Positions 1-10,645 of a stretch of DNA of 64,000 bases are shown here, piece by piece. The stretch lies in contig NC_067196.1 of NCBI RefSeq assembly GCF_000699445.3, positions 89,630,364 through 89,694,363 of the forward strand, written 5' to 3'. The first letter of the stretch is position 1, and every line of letters begins with the position of its first letter. A program made the translations under genes and the position numbers. The notes under the pieces are model-generated. The model was not told where the DNA came from and did not search any database. It saw only the letters and a program-made list of their open reading frames with translations. The DNA is from Schistosoma haematobium. Taxonomy: Eukaryota; Platyhelminthes; Trematoda; Strigeidida; Schistosomatidae.

Positions 1-590
1 TGACGCAACTGTGGTTGCTTCTCATAGCAACATTGACGAATGGGTACAGGTTGTAAGGAAGAGACAACATAAGGATATAAAAGGGAATCCTGCCCCCATA
101 AAAGTAGTCGAGAAATCGAAGACTGATCACGGTGACAGATCAGTCATTTCTCATAGAATCAAGGAGAGTGAGAGTTCTGGACCAAAAACTTGTTTTGAAC
201 ATGACATTGTGCTGATTAAACAGCTGCTTAATCAACTCATGCCTCAGAATATCACCGAAGTCACCTAACTAAGGGTGTACAGGCTTGGTAGTCTAGTGAA
301 CTTGAAGTCTAATCAATCCAGACTGCTTAAAGTAGTATTCAAATCTTCGAATGAACGCGACTACAGAATGGACATAAATTAAAGGGTCCAGGAGTTTTTA
401 TCTGTGAGGACTTGCCGTTGGCAGACCACGTAAAAAGACGGGAAGCCGGATAAGAACTACGACCTAGGTTAGATGCTGGCGAAAAGGACCTGAAAATTGT
501 AAATTTTCGGGTTGTACGGCTTCGACAGAGGATGATGCCGAAGCCACTATGGGTGAAGCACGAAGCCACTTAAAAAGGCTTCGGATCTGC
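1..590 (+). pseudogene. CR1-like non-LTR element, ORF1 3' part (broken)
   Basis: The first 590 bases read as the end of an ORF1 (nucleic-acid-binding protein) of a CR1-clade retrotransposon whose start lies outside the window. An open stretch at 11-268 contains the motif DEWVQVVRKRQ. A comparable motif (DEKWTTVRSKR) occurs in the minus-strand ORF1 at 59708-60166. After the stop near 268, other frames continue with SRLLKVVF and GVFICEDLPLADHVKRRE, which resemble the RRM-like segment and basic tail of such ORF1s, so the reading frame is broken by at least one shift and several stops. It lies directly upstream of the endonuclease at 549, as ORF1 does before ORF2 in intact elements. The clade call is by pattern, not by search. 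Confidence 0.6.
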
Positions 591-1700
591 TACACTAATG
601 CCCGAAGCCTACTTAATAAGCGATCGGAACTAAGTGTACAGATTGACTCTACAAAGTCAGACATAATCACAGTTACAGAAACCTGGCTGACACAGGCTAT
701 AGATAGTATGGAACTTGATTTCGAGGGTTTTACGTTAGTAAGGGCCGACAGAACACAAAAGCGTAAAGGAGGGGAAGTAGCTCTATTCATTAGGAATGCT
801 ACCCCATTCGCCATTATCGACAAAGTATCGCATGAGAGTGGGACGTGTGAATCAGTTAGTTGCCGCTTGAAATGCAAGGGACAAGAGCTGCTGATTGGTT
901 TGGTTTATCGCAGTCCAAGCTATGAGGTAAATGAAGTCCTGCTAGGCAGTCTCAATACTTGGTCACAAAGTGGTCGATGTCTAATCCTAGAGGACTTTAA
1001 TGCACCTATGGTAGACTGGGAAAATCTGCGAACTGAATCATCAGAAAATTCCTTCGAGCAGGAACTAGTTGATGCGGTTACCACAAGTGCCCTAATGCAA
1101 CATGTGAAAGAAGCAACTGGGTACGACCCGGACACTGAATCATCCTTACTAGATCTTATTTTGACTCACTATGAGGATGACGTCACGAACCACCATTACA
1201 TGCCACCCCTAAGTAAAAGTAATCACTCAGTTTTAACTTTTGACTTCCATATAACTGTCAATCACGAGCACTCATCAGCCCAATCCAGACCTAACGTCTG
1301 GAAACCAAATATACCAGATATCATGCACTCAGCATCGTTAGTAGATTGGACAATAGACCCAGAGTCCTCAAATGAAACGGCTTGGGACGCATTTCGAAAT
1401 TTGTACATAAAAGTTACCACACCCCACATTCCTTGGACTACACCAAGAGGGCCGAGAAACTCTCCACCATGGTTCAGTGGGGAGGTCCGCATCCTCCGTA
1501 AGAAAAGAAAAGTGTGGGATAGATTTAGGTTACTGGGGAATGATGAGACAAAATCTCAGTATCGAAAAGTTCGGAATACTTGTGCCTCGACCCTCAGTAA
1601 GTCTAGAAAGTTGTACGAAGAAAAGATAGTTTAGGAATCCATAGAATGTCCTAAACGTTTGTATTCTTATATAAATTGGTAAAAGTCTAGACAATCCTAC
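549..1700 (+). pseudogene. CR1-like ORF2, endonuclease part (3' truncated)
   Basis: This encodes an apurinic/apyrimidinic-type endonuclease, which nicks target DNA for target-primed reverse transcription. The frame is open at 549-1634 (361 codons). It starts with RICYTNARSLLNKRSEL, followed by TETWL (about residues 42-46), a VYRSPSY strand and LEDFNAP (about residue 147). The catalytic asparagine-bearing GDFN block has become EDFN. Translation continues past a TAG at 1632 with SIECPKRLYSYINW, typical of the linker toward the reverse transcriptase, then hits a second stop. The RT itself is missing here. A matching RT 3' end lies on the same strand at 9185-10057, so this may be the 5' part of one element split by deletion and by the Gypsy insertion. 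Confidence 0.75.
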
Positions 1701-2475
1701 AGATGATTTAATGTTTACTCATTGTTTGCTTTTGTACCTATTTTGAAAAACCTCCATCTCATCTGGAGAGATTACACCATGGGAAAAGTAGCAAAGAAAA
1801 AGGCATAGAACTTGCGATTTACTGAACACGAGGAGCAGTATACCGTGTCCTGAAAATTCCACTGTACGAATTTATATATAGATAGTTGAGCTTTCATAAT
1901 TCTCGAATGTGAAATGATTATGTGTTCGCAAGATTATTCCCTGACATTGTCTAACTAGGACGACTGCATAAGCGGTGTTTTCTGACTGTTCCTATAATCT
2001 AATAGAAATCTTATACATGGGTTACCAACAATCCGCGAATTAACACAGGGATAATTGTTATTCATTCCGAACGATTATGTAACGTGTTATTACGAAGGGA
2101 GACTGGAGCTAAGCGTTTACTGACAATAAAGAAGTCTAAATCTAAAACGTCATATGTATTTCAAAGTTTCAACGACCTTTTCAGTCCTGTATTTTGCGAT
2201 ATACGTTTAAAACGAAACGTACACTTAAATTCCCTGAAAATGTACTTAAATATTATTTCATCCAAGACTCTGCTTTCTGTTTAAATGCAATCAGTTTAAA
2301 TAGTCTTAAAAGCCATGAAATTGTCCCCTTCCCACATTTCAGGGTATATTCAAAACTCTTATTATTCATCTCTGCCTAAAAAAGAGTATTGTAGTGCCAT
2401 TGACATGTGATTGAGTCCCAACCAAAACATCCATAGGATAAGCAACTGAACCTTTGAAAGTTTGCTGATCTTTGT
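1701..2475. other. No recognised gene
   Basis: AT-rich sequence between the end of the CR1-like endonuclease and the left LTR. Short open stretches of 60-66 codons near 2084-2379 have biased composition and no motif I recognise. I see nothing else in it. Confidence 0.5.
2472..2475. other. Target-site duplication TTGT (left)
   Basis: TTGT immediately precedes the left LTR and recurs at 8784-8787, immediately after the right LTR. A 4-bp duplication fits Ty3/Gypsy integration. Four bases alone are weak, but the position is exact on both sides. Confidence 0.65.
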
Positions 2476-3011
2476 TGTGGTGGACCAAACAATATATAAA
2501 CGCAAAAGTATCAACAAAGTTAATAGCAATCAATAGTAATATTAATATTTACAAGTTAAATGTTACAAATGCAATAACAAATTAGGGACGTTACTTAAAT
2601 CGGCTAGTCGTTGCGTGTTCTGTTGAGTTTTGGTCTCAAAAATCCACAATTATAAATGCATAATAATTCCACAGAGGTAAATATGACGCCAATAAGTTTC
2701 TTTGATGTAGGATATAATGGGAATGACACTGCAGTCTGAAATGAGGATAATATCCAGTTTAGAACGCAATTGACTTGGTAACGAGCGAGAATAGAACAAT
2801 GGGTATGTGCGTAATAGTGTATTTGTGAACAACCGGAAATGTGTGTCACGCTATGTTAGAATTACAACGGAAAAAGTGTTCAAGGTCGTTGACTAAAACA
2901 ACACGTACAGTCATTTAATGATAAATGTACATACAGTGAAAAATTGACAAAACAAATAGAAATAACATTGAAAACTATTTACAAAATAAGGTTGTCAGGT
3001 CTATCTCCACA
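2476..3011 (-). repeat. Gypsy LTR, left copy (element 3' LTR)
   Basis: A direct repeat of 8248-8783. It begins TGTGGTGGACC and ends TCTCCACA on the + strand. I saw one difference between the copies, near 2720 (G) versus 8492 (A). The 81- and 60-codon minus-strand open stretches in each LTR are repeated LTR sequence, not genes. Confidence 0.93.
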
Positions 3012-3023
3012 TAGCTCCCCCCA
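3012..3023 (-). other. Polypurine tract of the Gypsy element
   Basis: Read on the minus strand, TGGGGGGAGCTA lies directly against the inner edge of the 3' LTR, the expected site of plus-strand priming. Confidence 0.7.
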
Positions 3024-3025
3024 GA

Positions 3026-3620
3026 GTGTCCGGAGGTAACACTGGTTACAATAACAATAATTTCGATAGAACAATCAGAACAATGCAATCAAGGGTCAAT
3101 GAACATGTGCCCAGATGGCTTCAAAATCAGTGTGTGTCAAATGATCCGATTAATGTAGGAGGTAGAAAACCAAGTTCATCGATAGCAAAACACATAATTG
3201 AGACGGGACACAAAATTAACATTAATACAGCATTTAGAACGTTGTATAGAAATTGTCAAGGTCGAATTCTTAAGTTTATTGAAGCCTTAGCTATTCGTAA
3301 ATTTAAACCCCCCTTATGTGTACAAAAACAATTTGTCGTAACCTTGAATTTACCTTGGTAATCCTTAAGTCATTCTATGGTCTAGGATAACGCGACAAAT
3401 TCTTATTCTTTCTCCCCCCTTAGTTATTTAATTGTACTTTTATTTGTCTGACCTTTATTAATTGACCTTTATTAATTTTCATATAAAAATGCCTTGACAA
3501 GTATATGTGTGACCAGATTGTTCGAAATGTATAGCGCAAATACATCACATTTTTCAGATCAACTCCGTCTTCTTATTGTTCTATCGAAATTTATAAAAGG
3601 GACTAATTGCTTTAAATAAC
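3026..3620 (+). pseudogene. Penelope-like element fragment, GIY-YIG endonuclease 3' part
   Basis: The open frame 3026-3361 encodes the C-terminal part of a Penelope-type GIY-YIG endonuclease. Visible blocks are RVNEHVPRWL, SSSIAKHIIETGHKIN, GRILKFIEALAIRKFKPPLC and VVTLNLPW. The GIY and YIG strands themselves and the whole RT are absent, so this is a 5'-truncated copy. It lies in the untranslated stretch between the Gypsy pol stop and polypurine tract, in the opposite orientation to the Gypsy element. A perfect 14-nt inverted repeat (3062-3075 and 3575-3588) brackets most of it; the left arm overlaps coding sequence. Confidence 0.75.
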
Positions 3621-4098
3621 AATAATAAAAATTTTATACCAAAAAAAAATATTTACAATAATAACCAATTAACAATGTGGAGATGCGTATGACATGTACG
3701 TTAACAATATACAGTGTGTTATTGAGTGAAAATAGTGGTGATATGGCATAGCATGACAAACAAAAGTAATGAGAATACCGTCATTTAAAAGCTTGGTTTG
3801 CTAACAATGATAATAATGTGCAGACTGTTACTGACCCCCAAAAAAATGAACTGCTTATTTTTTTTTGTGTGTGTGTGTGTACAACAAATGAATAATTAAA
3901 TAGAGTTTACTCGTTTATTATTGTAACAAATTTTTTTCTATGAAAGAAAAAATGTGACAAAACGAATAATTGTGGGAAAAAAATATGGTTAATTATGTAC
4001 ACTGTAAAAAAAAGGAAAAAAAAATCATGGATTTTGTTGGGAAAAATCGGGTGAGTATAATCGTATAGTACATCAGTAATTGTTTGTTTAGATTTTTT
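3621..4098. other. AT-rich untranslated part of the Gypsy element
   Basis: Non-coding sequence with A/T homopolymers and a GT run (about 3862-3880). It lies between the Penelope fragment and the pol stop codon. I see no gene in it. Confidence 0.6.
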
Positions 4099-6590
4099 TT
4101 ATTCGGCGAAATGTACATAGCGTTTGGGTTTTTTTACAGCTCTGCCTGAGCGCGTTAAACAAGTAGGTTTGATACTCAGTTTTTCTTCCCTGTCTGCTGT
4201 AGTGGTGGTTGCTGGACGGGGTTGGTTCAGTGAAATAGTATGTTCTTTGTCAAGTTGTGCTTCGTAGAAAGCAGGCTTTATTCTATCGATAGCGATAGTC
4301 TCTTTCTTTCCACACTTGTTGATTATGAAGTGTTTGGTCGTTCTTTTAATTACTTGATATGGTCCTTCATAAGGTTGTTTCAATGGCTTTTTAACAGCAT
4401 CAACTCGAACAAAGACAAACTTGCATGTTTCTAGATTTCTGTTGAGTTGTATTCGATTGTTATGTTCACGAGGCGGTATGGCTTTGATTCGTTGCATGGT
4501 TTGCAGCAGTTGGCTAGCAAAACGACTTGGGTCCGTTGGTGTTAAAGTGTTTGGGTCCACTAGTTGACCTGGTAATGTAAGGGTTGTACCGTAAACTAGC
4601 TCAGCGGCTGTACAACCTATATCTTCCTTTATAGTTGAACGGATACCCAGGAGTACAAGTGGTAATGCGTCACTCCATTTTGTCGTATCATCTTGTGCCA
4701 TCAGCGAGCTTTTCAATTGGCGGTGAAATCTTTCGACCAAGCCGTTAGCTGCTGGGTGATAGGCTGTTGTTTTGATGTGGTTCACGCCCAGAAGTCTTGT
4801 GAATTCCTGAAATAAGATAGACTGAAACTGGGGACCACGGTCGGTAGTGACGATAGAAGGTACTCCGTAATTTGCTATCCAACGGTCAAGGAATACGCCG
4901 GCTACTGTTTCTGCAGAAGTATCAGCAATAGGGCATGCTATGGCCCATCTTGTGAACCTGTCCACCGCAGTGAGAATATGAGTGAATGAATTAGATGGTG
5001 GCAATGGACCAACTATGTCTAAGTGGATATGCTGAAAACGTTTTTCCGGCAGGGGATACTTGCCAACTGGACTGATCGTGTGCTTCTGAATCTTGCTGCG
5101 TTGACATTGTAGGCAGCTTCGCGTCCATCGTTTCATATCTGAATTGATTTTTGGCCACACAAAACGCTCAGTAACCAATTTGATTGTGGCTCTGATTCCT
5201 GGGTGAGAAAGGTCATGCAGTTGATGAAATACCTGTCGACGACATGCTAGAGGTACAAAAGGGCGATTGTTACCCGTTGAAACATCGCAAATGATAGATG
5301 TATTTGAGAAAGGGATGGGTACTGGTTTAAGGTTCAAGTTAGACTTCTCCTGGCAGGCCTTCAAATCTGCATCGTCTACTTGTAGTTTTGCGATGGTTTC
5401 TAGATCGATGTCTTGTTTACGTAACAGGGTATTTACGTCCTTACGTGACAATGCGTCAGCTACGACGTTGGTGTGTCCTTTGACAAATTGGATATCTGTC
5501 GTAAACTGGGAGATGTAATCCAGTTGTCGTGCTTCGCGAGGTGAATGTCGGTCGTACGATGTGTGGAATGAGTAACATAAAGGTTTGTGATCGGTCATGA
5601 TGGTAAAAATTCGTCCTTGTAGTAAAAAGTTAAAGTGTTTAACGGCTAAGTAGATAGCAAGTAACTCCCGTCCAAAGGTACTATAGCGTTCCTGGGCTGG
5701 TGACAATCTTTTGGAGAAAACCGCTATGGGGGTAGTCATATTGTTTACCTGTTGTTGTAATACTGCCCCGACGGCTTTTTGAGATGCATCGGTACACAGA
5801 ATTAAGTGGGTTGTGGGGTCAGTATTTAGAATTTGTAGCATGGTGGCATTAGCTATCATCGACTTTGCTTTTTCAAACGCTGTTTTGGCATCAAGAGATA
5901 GGTTGAATGTTTGATTCTTCTCTCTCTTCGTACCTTTTTTGTCGACTTTCAACAGATCGGTTAATGGCTGTAATACTTCAGCACAATGTGGTAAGAAACG
6001 GCGGTAAAAATTACACATACCGAGGAAACGTCGTAATGACTTCACCGAGGTTGGTTCGGGATAATTGGTAATAGCTTCAACCTTTTCTGGGAGTGGTTTG
6101 ATGCCTTGAGAGTCAATGTAATGTCCTAAAAACTCTAAGGCTGGGACTGAGAATATGCATTTCGAAGGATTGATGACGACACCATGTTTTTTAAAACGAT
6201 CAAAAAGGGTCTGGACATGTTGGATATGCTCTTCTAAAGATGAGCTTGCAATGAGAACATCGTCGATGTAGGCAAACACGAAATCAAGGCCTCTTGTTAC
6301 GTTATCCATGAAGCGTTGGAATGTCTGCGCAGCGTTTTTTAATCCGAATGGCATCCTTAGAAACTCAAACAGGCCAAAGGGTGTGATGATGGCTGTTTTC
6401 TCGATGTCTTCTGGTGCCATCGGAATTTGATGGTATGCACGCACTAGGTCGAGTTTCGAGAAGATGCATTTACCATGTAAATTTAACGCGAAGTCATGTA
6501 TATGTGGAATAGGATACCTATCCGGGATGGTTTGATTGTTTAATCGTCGATAGTCACCACACGGACGCCAATCTTGGTCCTTCTTTGGTA
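4099..6590 (-). CDS. Gypsy pol: reverse transcriptase, RNase H, integrase
   Basis: The frame is open from about 6590 down to 4099; the first in-frame ATG gives 781 codons from 6444, but RT homology ([20 protein letters not shown]) extends upstream of it. Domains in order: RT with [20 protein letters not shown] and catalytic YIDD (about residue 60 of the 781); RNase H with LCTDAS, the HKPL block and [13 protein letters not shown]; integrase with an HHCC zinc finger (HDLSHPG...CLQCQRSK), then the D,D-35-E core ([31 protein letters not shown]); and a C-terminal GPY/F-type module (PYEGPYQVI). The product would copy and integrate the element. The upstream protease/RT start lies in another frame, so this protein would lack its natural N-terminus unless frameshifted. 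Confidence 0.9.
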
Positions 6591-7310
6591 CGGCGAGGCC
6601 CAGGGGCTGTTGGATGGTCTGATAATACCAAGTTGCATCATATGTTCGAATTCTCTTTTAGCTACTTGCAACTTGCTTGGTGGTAGTCTCCTCGCCCTGG
6701 CGCTAATAGGTGGTCCGGTGGTAGTGATATGGTGTTGTACCAGCTGTGGGTTACCTTCCTTTTGGTAATCTGATTTCGTAATGCACTGGTATTCTGTTAG
6801 AATGTCGTTGAAGTTGTTGTTCACAGGTTTCATTATTCGAACACCATGGATCTCGTTGTCGTTGGAGAGTGTACCACTTACCTGTAAACGTGTGTTTACG
6901 TCGATTAATCTCTTGTTGGTCATATCAACTAACAGGTTGTACGCACTAAGAAAATCGGCCCCGAGGATGGGTCGTTTGACTTGAGCAACTATGAATACCC
7001 ATGTGAATCTTCTACGGAGCCCGAGATCTAATATAAGAGATTGTTCTCCATAAGTTTTGATAACTGATTCGTTAGCCGCTACCAAGGACAATTTAGTGCT
7101 TGTCGTATGTTGTCTGCGTGAGAGATGGAGTGGGATGATGCTGATTTCTGCTCCCGTATCGACTAAAAAGTCTGAGCCAGAAATACGATCCGTGATGTGG
7201 AAGAGGCGGCTGACATGTTGGCCAGTAACAGCTGCCGCTATTACTGTCTGGCCACTTCGTTTCCCTGATGGTCTGGCTTGCTTGCCGTGAAGTTGCACGG
7301 TTTTGTGCAA
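6540..7310 (-). pseudogene. Gypsy protease and RT N-terminus, frame-broken
   Basis: This frame of 256 codons holds an aspartic protease with the active-site motif DTGAEISIIP (about residues 52-61) and ILGADFL further on. The start of the RT follows ([35 protein letters not shown]). Right after SPWASP, near 6583-6592, the frame departs from the expected RT reading, which continues in the frame of the 4099-6590 ORF. This indicates a small deletion and frameshift. It overlaps the end of gag by 70 nt in another frame, which could be programmed frameshifting or a second lesion. Confidence 0.85.
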
Positions 7311-8138
7311 CGACGTGCTTTCTCACCATAATTCGAATGATACCAACAAATTCCGGCTGCCCGCTTAGGTGACCTAAGACGATGTCTGGATACTGATCTC
7401 CTTCTGGACGTAGATCTGGGAGGTCGAGAATGGATGGTGGAGATAGTGGCCTGCAGTGATGCTAGCTGCCGTGTTAAGTGTGCCATTTGTTGCTGCATGT
7501 CAAGAGTAGGGTTCATAGCATCACTACTAGCGGGTTGTACAGCGTTAATTCCCCGACTATCGGGATATATTTCTATTATCTTATCGGCCATGTCTGCTAA
7601 ATCATCAAGACTGACAGTGGCTCCTGATACGCTGAGAATTTGTCTGACGCTATAAGGTAACCTTTGTGACCACATCTGCTTAAGTAATGCTTCATCTAAC
7701 TTGTATGAACCTGCTAGTTGTCTCATGTGTCTAAGGAACTGTGAAGGTCTTTTGTCCCCTAACTCGCATGCGGTGAGTAGTTGCTGTAAGCGTTTTTCAT
7801 CAGACTGCGAAGTACGGTGGATTACTGCGGCTTTTATTTTGTCATATGGGTCCGCTTCTGGTACGTTATCTATCAGGTCTCCGACTTCTGCTGCCACTTC
7901 TATGGGTAATGCTCCAACGATGTATGCATATTTTGTCGCTTGCGAGCGTATACCTCTCGACAAAAATAATGCCTCAACCTGTGCAAACCAGATCCTTGGG
8001 ATTATTAACACCGTACGTTGGTAATCTTAGTTCCGAGATAGCGTTGATTGAGTTTAAAACATTATCCTCTGGTTGTAGAGAGTTTAGAAGGTTGGTCGGT
8101 GAACTATCAATATCAATAAGTTTACCCGGAGAGTTCAT
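7241..8138 (-). pseudogene. Gypsy gag, frame-broken
   Basis: The capsid part (7241-8011) contains WFAQVEALFLSRGI, a long helical segment (KRLQQLLTACELGDKRPSQFLRHMRQLAG) and an arginine-rich stretch. It ends in a Cys/His cluster (CWYHSNYGEKARRCTKPC) that replaces the classic CCHC knuckle. The likely natural start is the ATG at 8136-8138 in another frame (MNSPGKLIDID...), which reads toward the capsid start. That frame runs into a stop just after 8000, so a single-base shift near 7995-8010 separates the two. As it stands gag would be truncated. Confidence 0.85.
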
Positions 8139-8228
8139 AATGACAAAAACAAAAATATGGTGTCGTGCCGATTAATAATAATAAAAAAATTATGTAGATA
8201 TATATAGCAAATGTCTATAAAAAAATAA

Positions 8229-8241
8229 TCGAGGCTCACCA
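8229..8241 (-). other. tRNA primer-binding site of the Gypsy element
   Basis: Six bases inside the 5' LTR edge, the minus strand reads TGGTGAGCCTCGA, which begins with the TGG that pairs with a tRNA CCA end. The tRNA identity cannot be decided by eye. Confidence 0.65.
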
Positions 8242-8247
8242 AATAAT

Positions 8248-8783
8248 TGTGGTGGACCAAACAATATATAAACGCAAAAGTATCAACAAAGTTAATAGCA
8301 ATCAATAGTAATATTAATATTTACAAGTTAAATGTTACAAATGCAATAACAAATTAGGGACGTTACTTAAATCGGCTAGTCGTTGCGTGTTCTGTTGAGT
8401 TTTGGTCTCAAAAATCCACAATTATAAATGCATAATAATTCCACAGAGGTAAATATGACGCCAATAAGTTTCTTTGATGTAGGATATAATGAGAATGACA
8501 CTGCAGTCTGAAATGAGGATAATATCCAGTTTAGAACGCAATTGACTTGGTAACGAGCGAGAATAGAACAATGGGTATGTGCGTAATAGTGTATTTGTGA
8601 ACAACCGGAAATGTGTGTCACGCTATGTTAGAATTACAACGGAAAAAGTGTTCAAGGTCGTTGACTAAAACAACACGTACAGTCATTTAATGATAAATGT
8701 ACATACAGTGAAAAATTGACAAAACAAATAGAAATAACATTGAAAACTATTTACAAAATAAGGTTGTCAGGTCTATCTCCACA
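8248..8783 (-). repeat. Gypsy LTR, right copy (element 5' LTR)
   Basis: A direct repeat of 2476-3011 with the same TG...CA ends and almost no divergence. It would carry the promoter and polyadenylation signals of the element; neither is annotated further. Confidence 0.93.
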
Positions 8784-9184
8784 TTGTCAAGGTTAAGAAA
8801 AATTATCGCCAGTCTATCTATCACACACCATGGGCTGGCCCAAACAGCTGCAGTTGCACTTCATTTTTCCAAATTAATCTAGCTAGTAAATTTTTCAAAT
8901 AAATTCCCGTAAGTTCTATACTGTCATCGATGAAGCCGCATTATCTGGATACCACGATAGGCTGATTCATGTCAGGTGTTGCCACGAGGTGTGACTTCAA
9001 CATAGGATGGAGGGCCATAACATTCCCATCCAACTTGAGCAGGCGGCGACCATCCAGAAAAATCATTTGCATTGGTTATCTTTTGTATTATGTGGTGAAA
9101 TGCAGCAGTTAGGTTGAGTGATACCTCTTTATAATGCAAATAACTACAGATAGTTCTGATCATGTACAAAACAAAATAAGTAAG
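8784..9184. other. No recognised gene
   Basis: The sequence starts with the TTGT target duplication. It shows no coding motif and leads to the abrupt start of CR1-like RT homology at 9185. Confidence 0.5.
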
Positions 9185-10110
9185 GCACCATCTTAGGCCC
9201 TCTGCTCTTCCTTCTCTACATTAATGAGTTACCGCTGTTACTTAGGTCGTCGACATTATTGTTTGCGGATGATGTAAAAATCTGGAGAACAATAAAAAGT
9301 GCGGCTGATCATGTGGATCTTCAAGCTGACTTAGACGATTTAGTTAGATGGACTCGAGAGTGGGGCTTAGAAATCAATGCTAGGAAGAGTGTACTAATGC
9401 ACGTCGGTCACGGTAATAGTTACCGATACACTATTGAGGGTAAACCTCTTCCATGCGTTCAAGAGCATAAGGACTTAGGAGTAATATTAAGTCATGATTT
9501 AAAAACAACTGCGCATTGCAAAGCAGCCGCTGTCAAAGGGTTTCGTGCGTTATGGTCACTCCGCCGAGCGTTCAAATCTTTTGACGAGGAAACGTTTCGA
9601 ATTTTATATCCCATATATGTTAGACCACATTTAGAGTACTGTATCCAAGCAGCTAGCCCGTGTCTGGTAAAGGATACTAACTCCCTTGAGTGTGTCCAGC
9701 GTGTGGGAACGAAATTAGTGAAGGGTCTTTCTAGACTCCCTTACGATGAGCGCTTAAAACGCCTAAATCTTTTCCCCTTGTCGTATCGTAGGACACGAGG
9801 TGACATTTCGTATCTTTAATTATGATTTGGGTGTTAATATGTCTTATCTTTTTGCTCCCTCCAGCACTAATAATCTCCGAGGTCATAGCAAGAAGGTTCA
9901 TAAACCACGATCTAATAAACTTAAAGTGGGATCCCGTTTTTCTCATCGAGTCGTCAATCATTGGAACGCCTTACCCGAACAAGTGGTATCAGCCCCATCA
10001 GTGAATACTTTCAAGGAAAAGCTGGACCTTCACTGGAGAGCAATGTGTCAGGATTAACACAGGTTCATCAACCTACTATCCTTATTACTGAAGACTGAAG
10101 ACTATCGAAT
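9185..10110 (+). pseudogene. CR1-like reverse transcriptase, 3' part
   Basis: Homology starts at GTILGPLLFLLYINELP (9185), followed by the catalytic FADDVKIW (about 9259). It runs through the thumb and C-terminal region (HKDLGVILSHDLK, RPHLEYCIQAASP, LPYDERLKRLNLFPLSYRRTRGD), with a frameshift near 9800, to NHWNALPEQVVSAPSVNTFKEKLD ending at 10057. RT motifs upstream of the FADD box are missing. The 3' tail contains a short TGAAGAC duplication near 10090. It is on the same strand as the CR1-like endonuclease at 549-1700 and could be the other end of that element. Pseudogenised. Confidence 0.8.
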
Positions 10111-10548
10111 TAAGATTTTACTAGTTTCAGTACAGTAGGTGCGTCTGCTATTTAAGGAGAAAGATGCAACTTTAAAACACACTTGTTATGTAACATTTCC
10201 AAATTCGTGTAAGTTTATGATTCATACACATTTGGAGAGTCTAAAATTGTGTAGTGATTCTTATCAACATTAAGTTCCTTTACGGACTTTATGAAACTTT
10301 GAATAAACTGTTGTATCGCTACTTTTAAGAAAAAATACTACAAAGCGGTGAGCAAAAATTATTTAAAATGTCATCCAGCAACAGGATATCCAGATATAAT
10401 AACACCAGAAAAACATGAGATCCTACACGTGTTCAAATGCTGAGTGCATCAAATTTAACAACTCAAGGTCGTTGGAACGAAAGAGCGGAAAGGTCCAAAG
10501 GCATATTACTTCTGTGCAAAGTCTAATTTAAAATAGTAAATATTGAGT
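10111..10548. other. Upstream region of the kinase gene
   Basis: AT-rich, with no ORF. It should hold the promoter and 5' UTR of the kinase. An in-frame TAA at 10537-10539 lies just before the start codon. I could not identify a TATA box, transcription start or trans-splice acceptor with confidence. Confidence 0.5.
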
Positions 10549-10645
10549 ATGACTGAGTCGACTGTTGGCTCAACCGGTAGTCTCTGTGAGACACCGATTC
10601 AATGGCCAATGACGAAGGCCTCATATGAATTCGGAAAGTCTATTG
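10549..10645 (+). CDS. OXSR1: OXSR1 exon 1
   Basis: Starts [10 protein letters not shown] and ends SYEFGKSIG, with the last glycine codon split (phase 1). The donor is GTTTGT. The longer ATG frame at 10625 is an artefact of reading through intron 1; splicing restores the canonical glycine loop. Confidence 0.9.

Larger units (their letters stand above)
2476..8783 (-). mobile_element. Ty3/Gypsy LTR retrotransposon, complete but with broken frames
   Basis: A 6.3-kb element on the minus strand, delimited by two 536-bp direct LTRs (TG...CA ends) and a TTGT duplication. In element order it has the 5' LTR (8248-8783), a primer-binding site (8229-8241), gag with a CHCC knuckle, protease, RT-RNase H-integrase, and a polypurine tract (3012-3023) before the 3' LTR (2476-3011). 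The PR-RT-RH-IN domain order marks it as Gypsy rather than Copia. It resembles the schistosome Gypsy families (Boudicca/Saci group), but I cannot assign it to one. There is no envelope-like ORF. A Penelope-like fragment sits between pol and the 3' LTR. LTR identity near 100% implies recent insertion, yet gag and pol each carry frame breaks. Confidence 0.92.

Noticed and set aside
3026..4098. An envelope-like third ORF in the Gypsy element
   Set aside because: The only ORF there is on the other strand and matches a Penelope GIY-YIG end.
2604..8621. A repeated 81-codon minus-strand open stretch (2604-2849 and 8376-8621) that could look like a duplicated small gene
   Set aside because: It lies wholly inside the two LTRs and is explained by LTR duplication; no protein motif.
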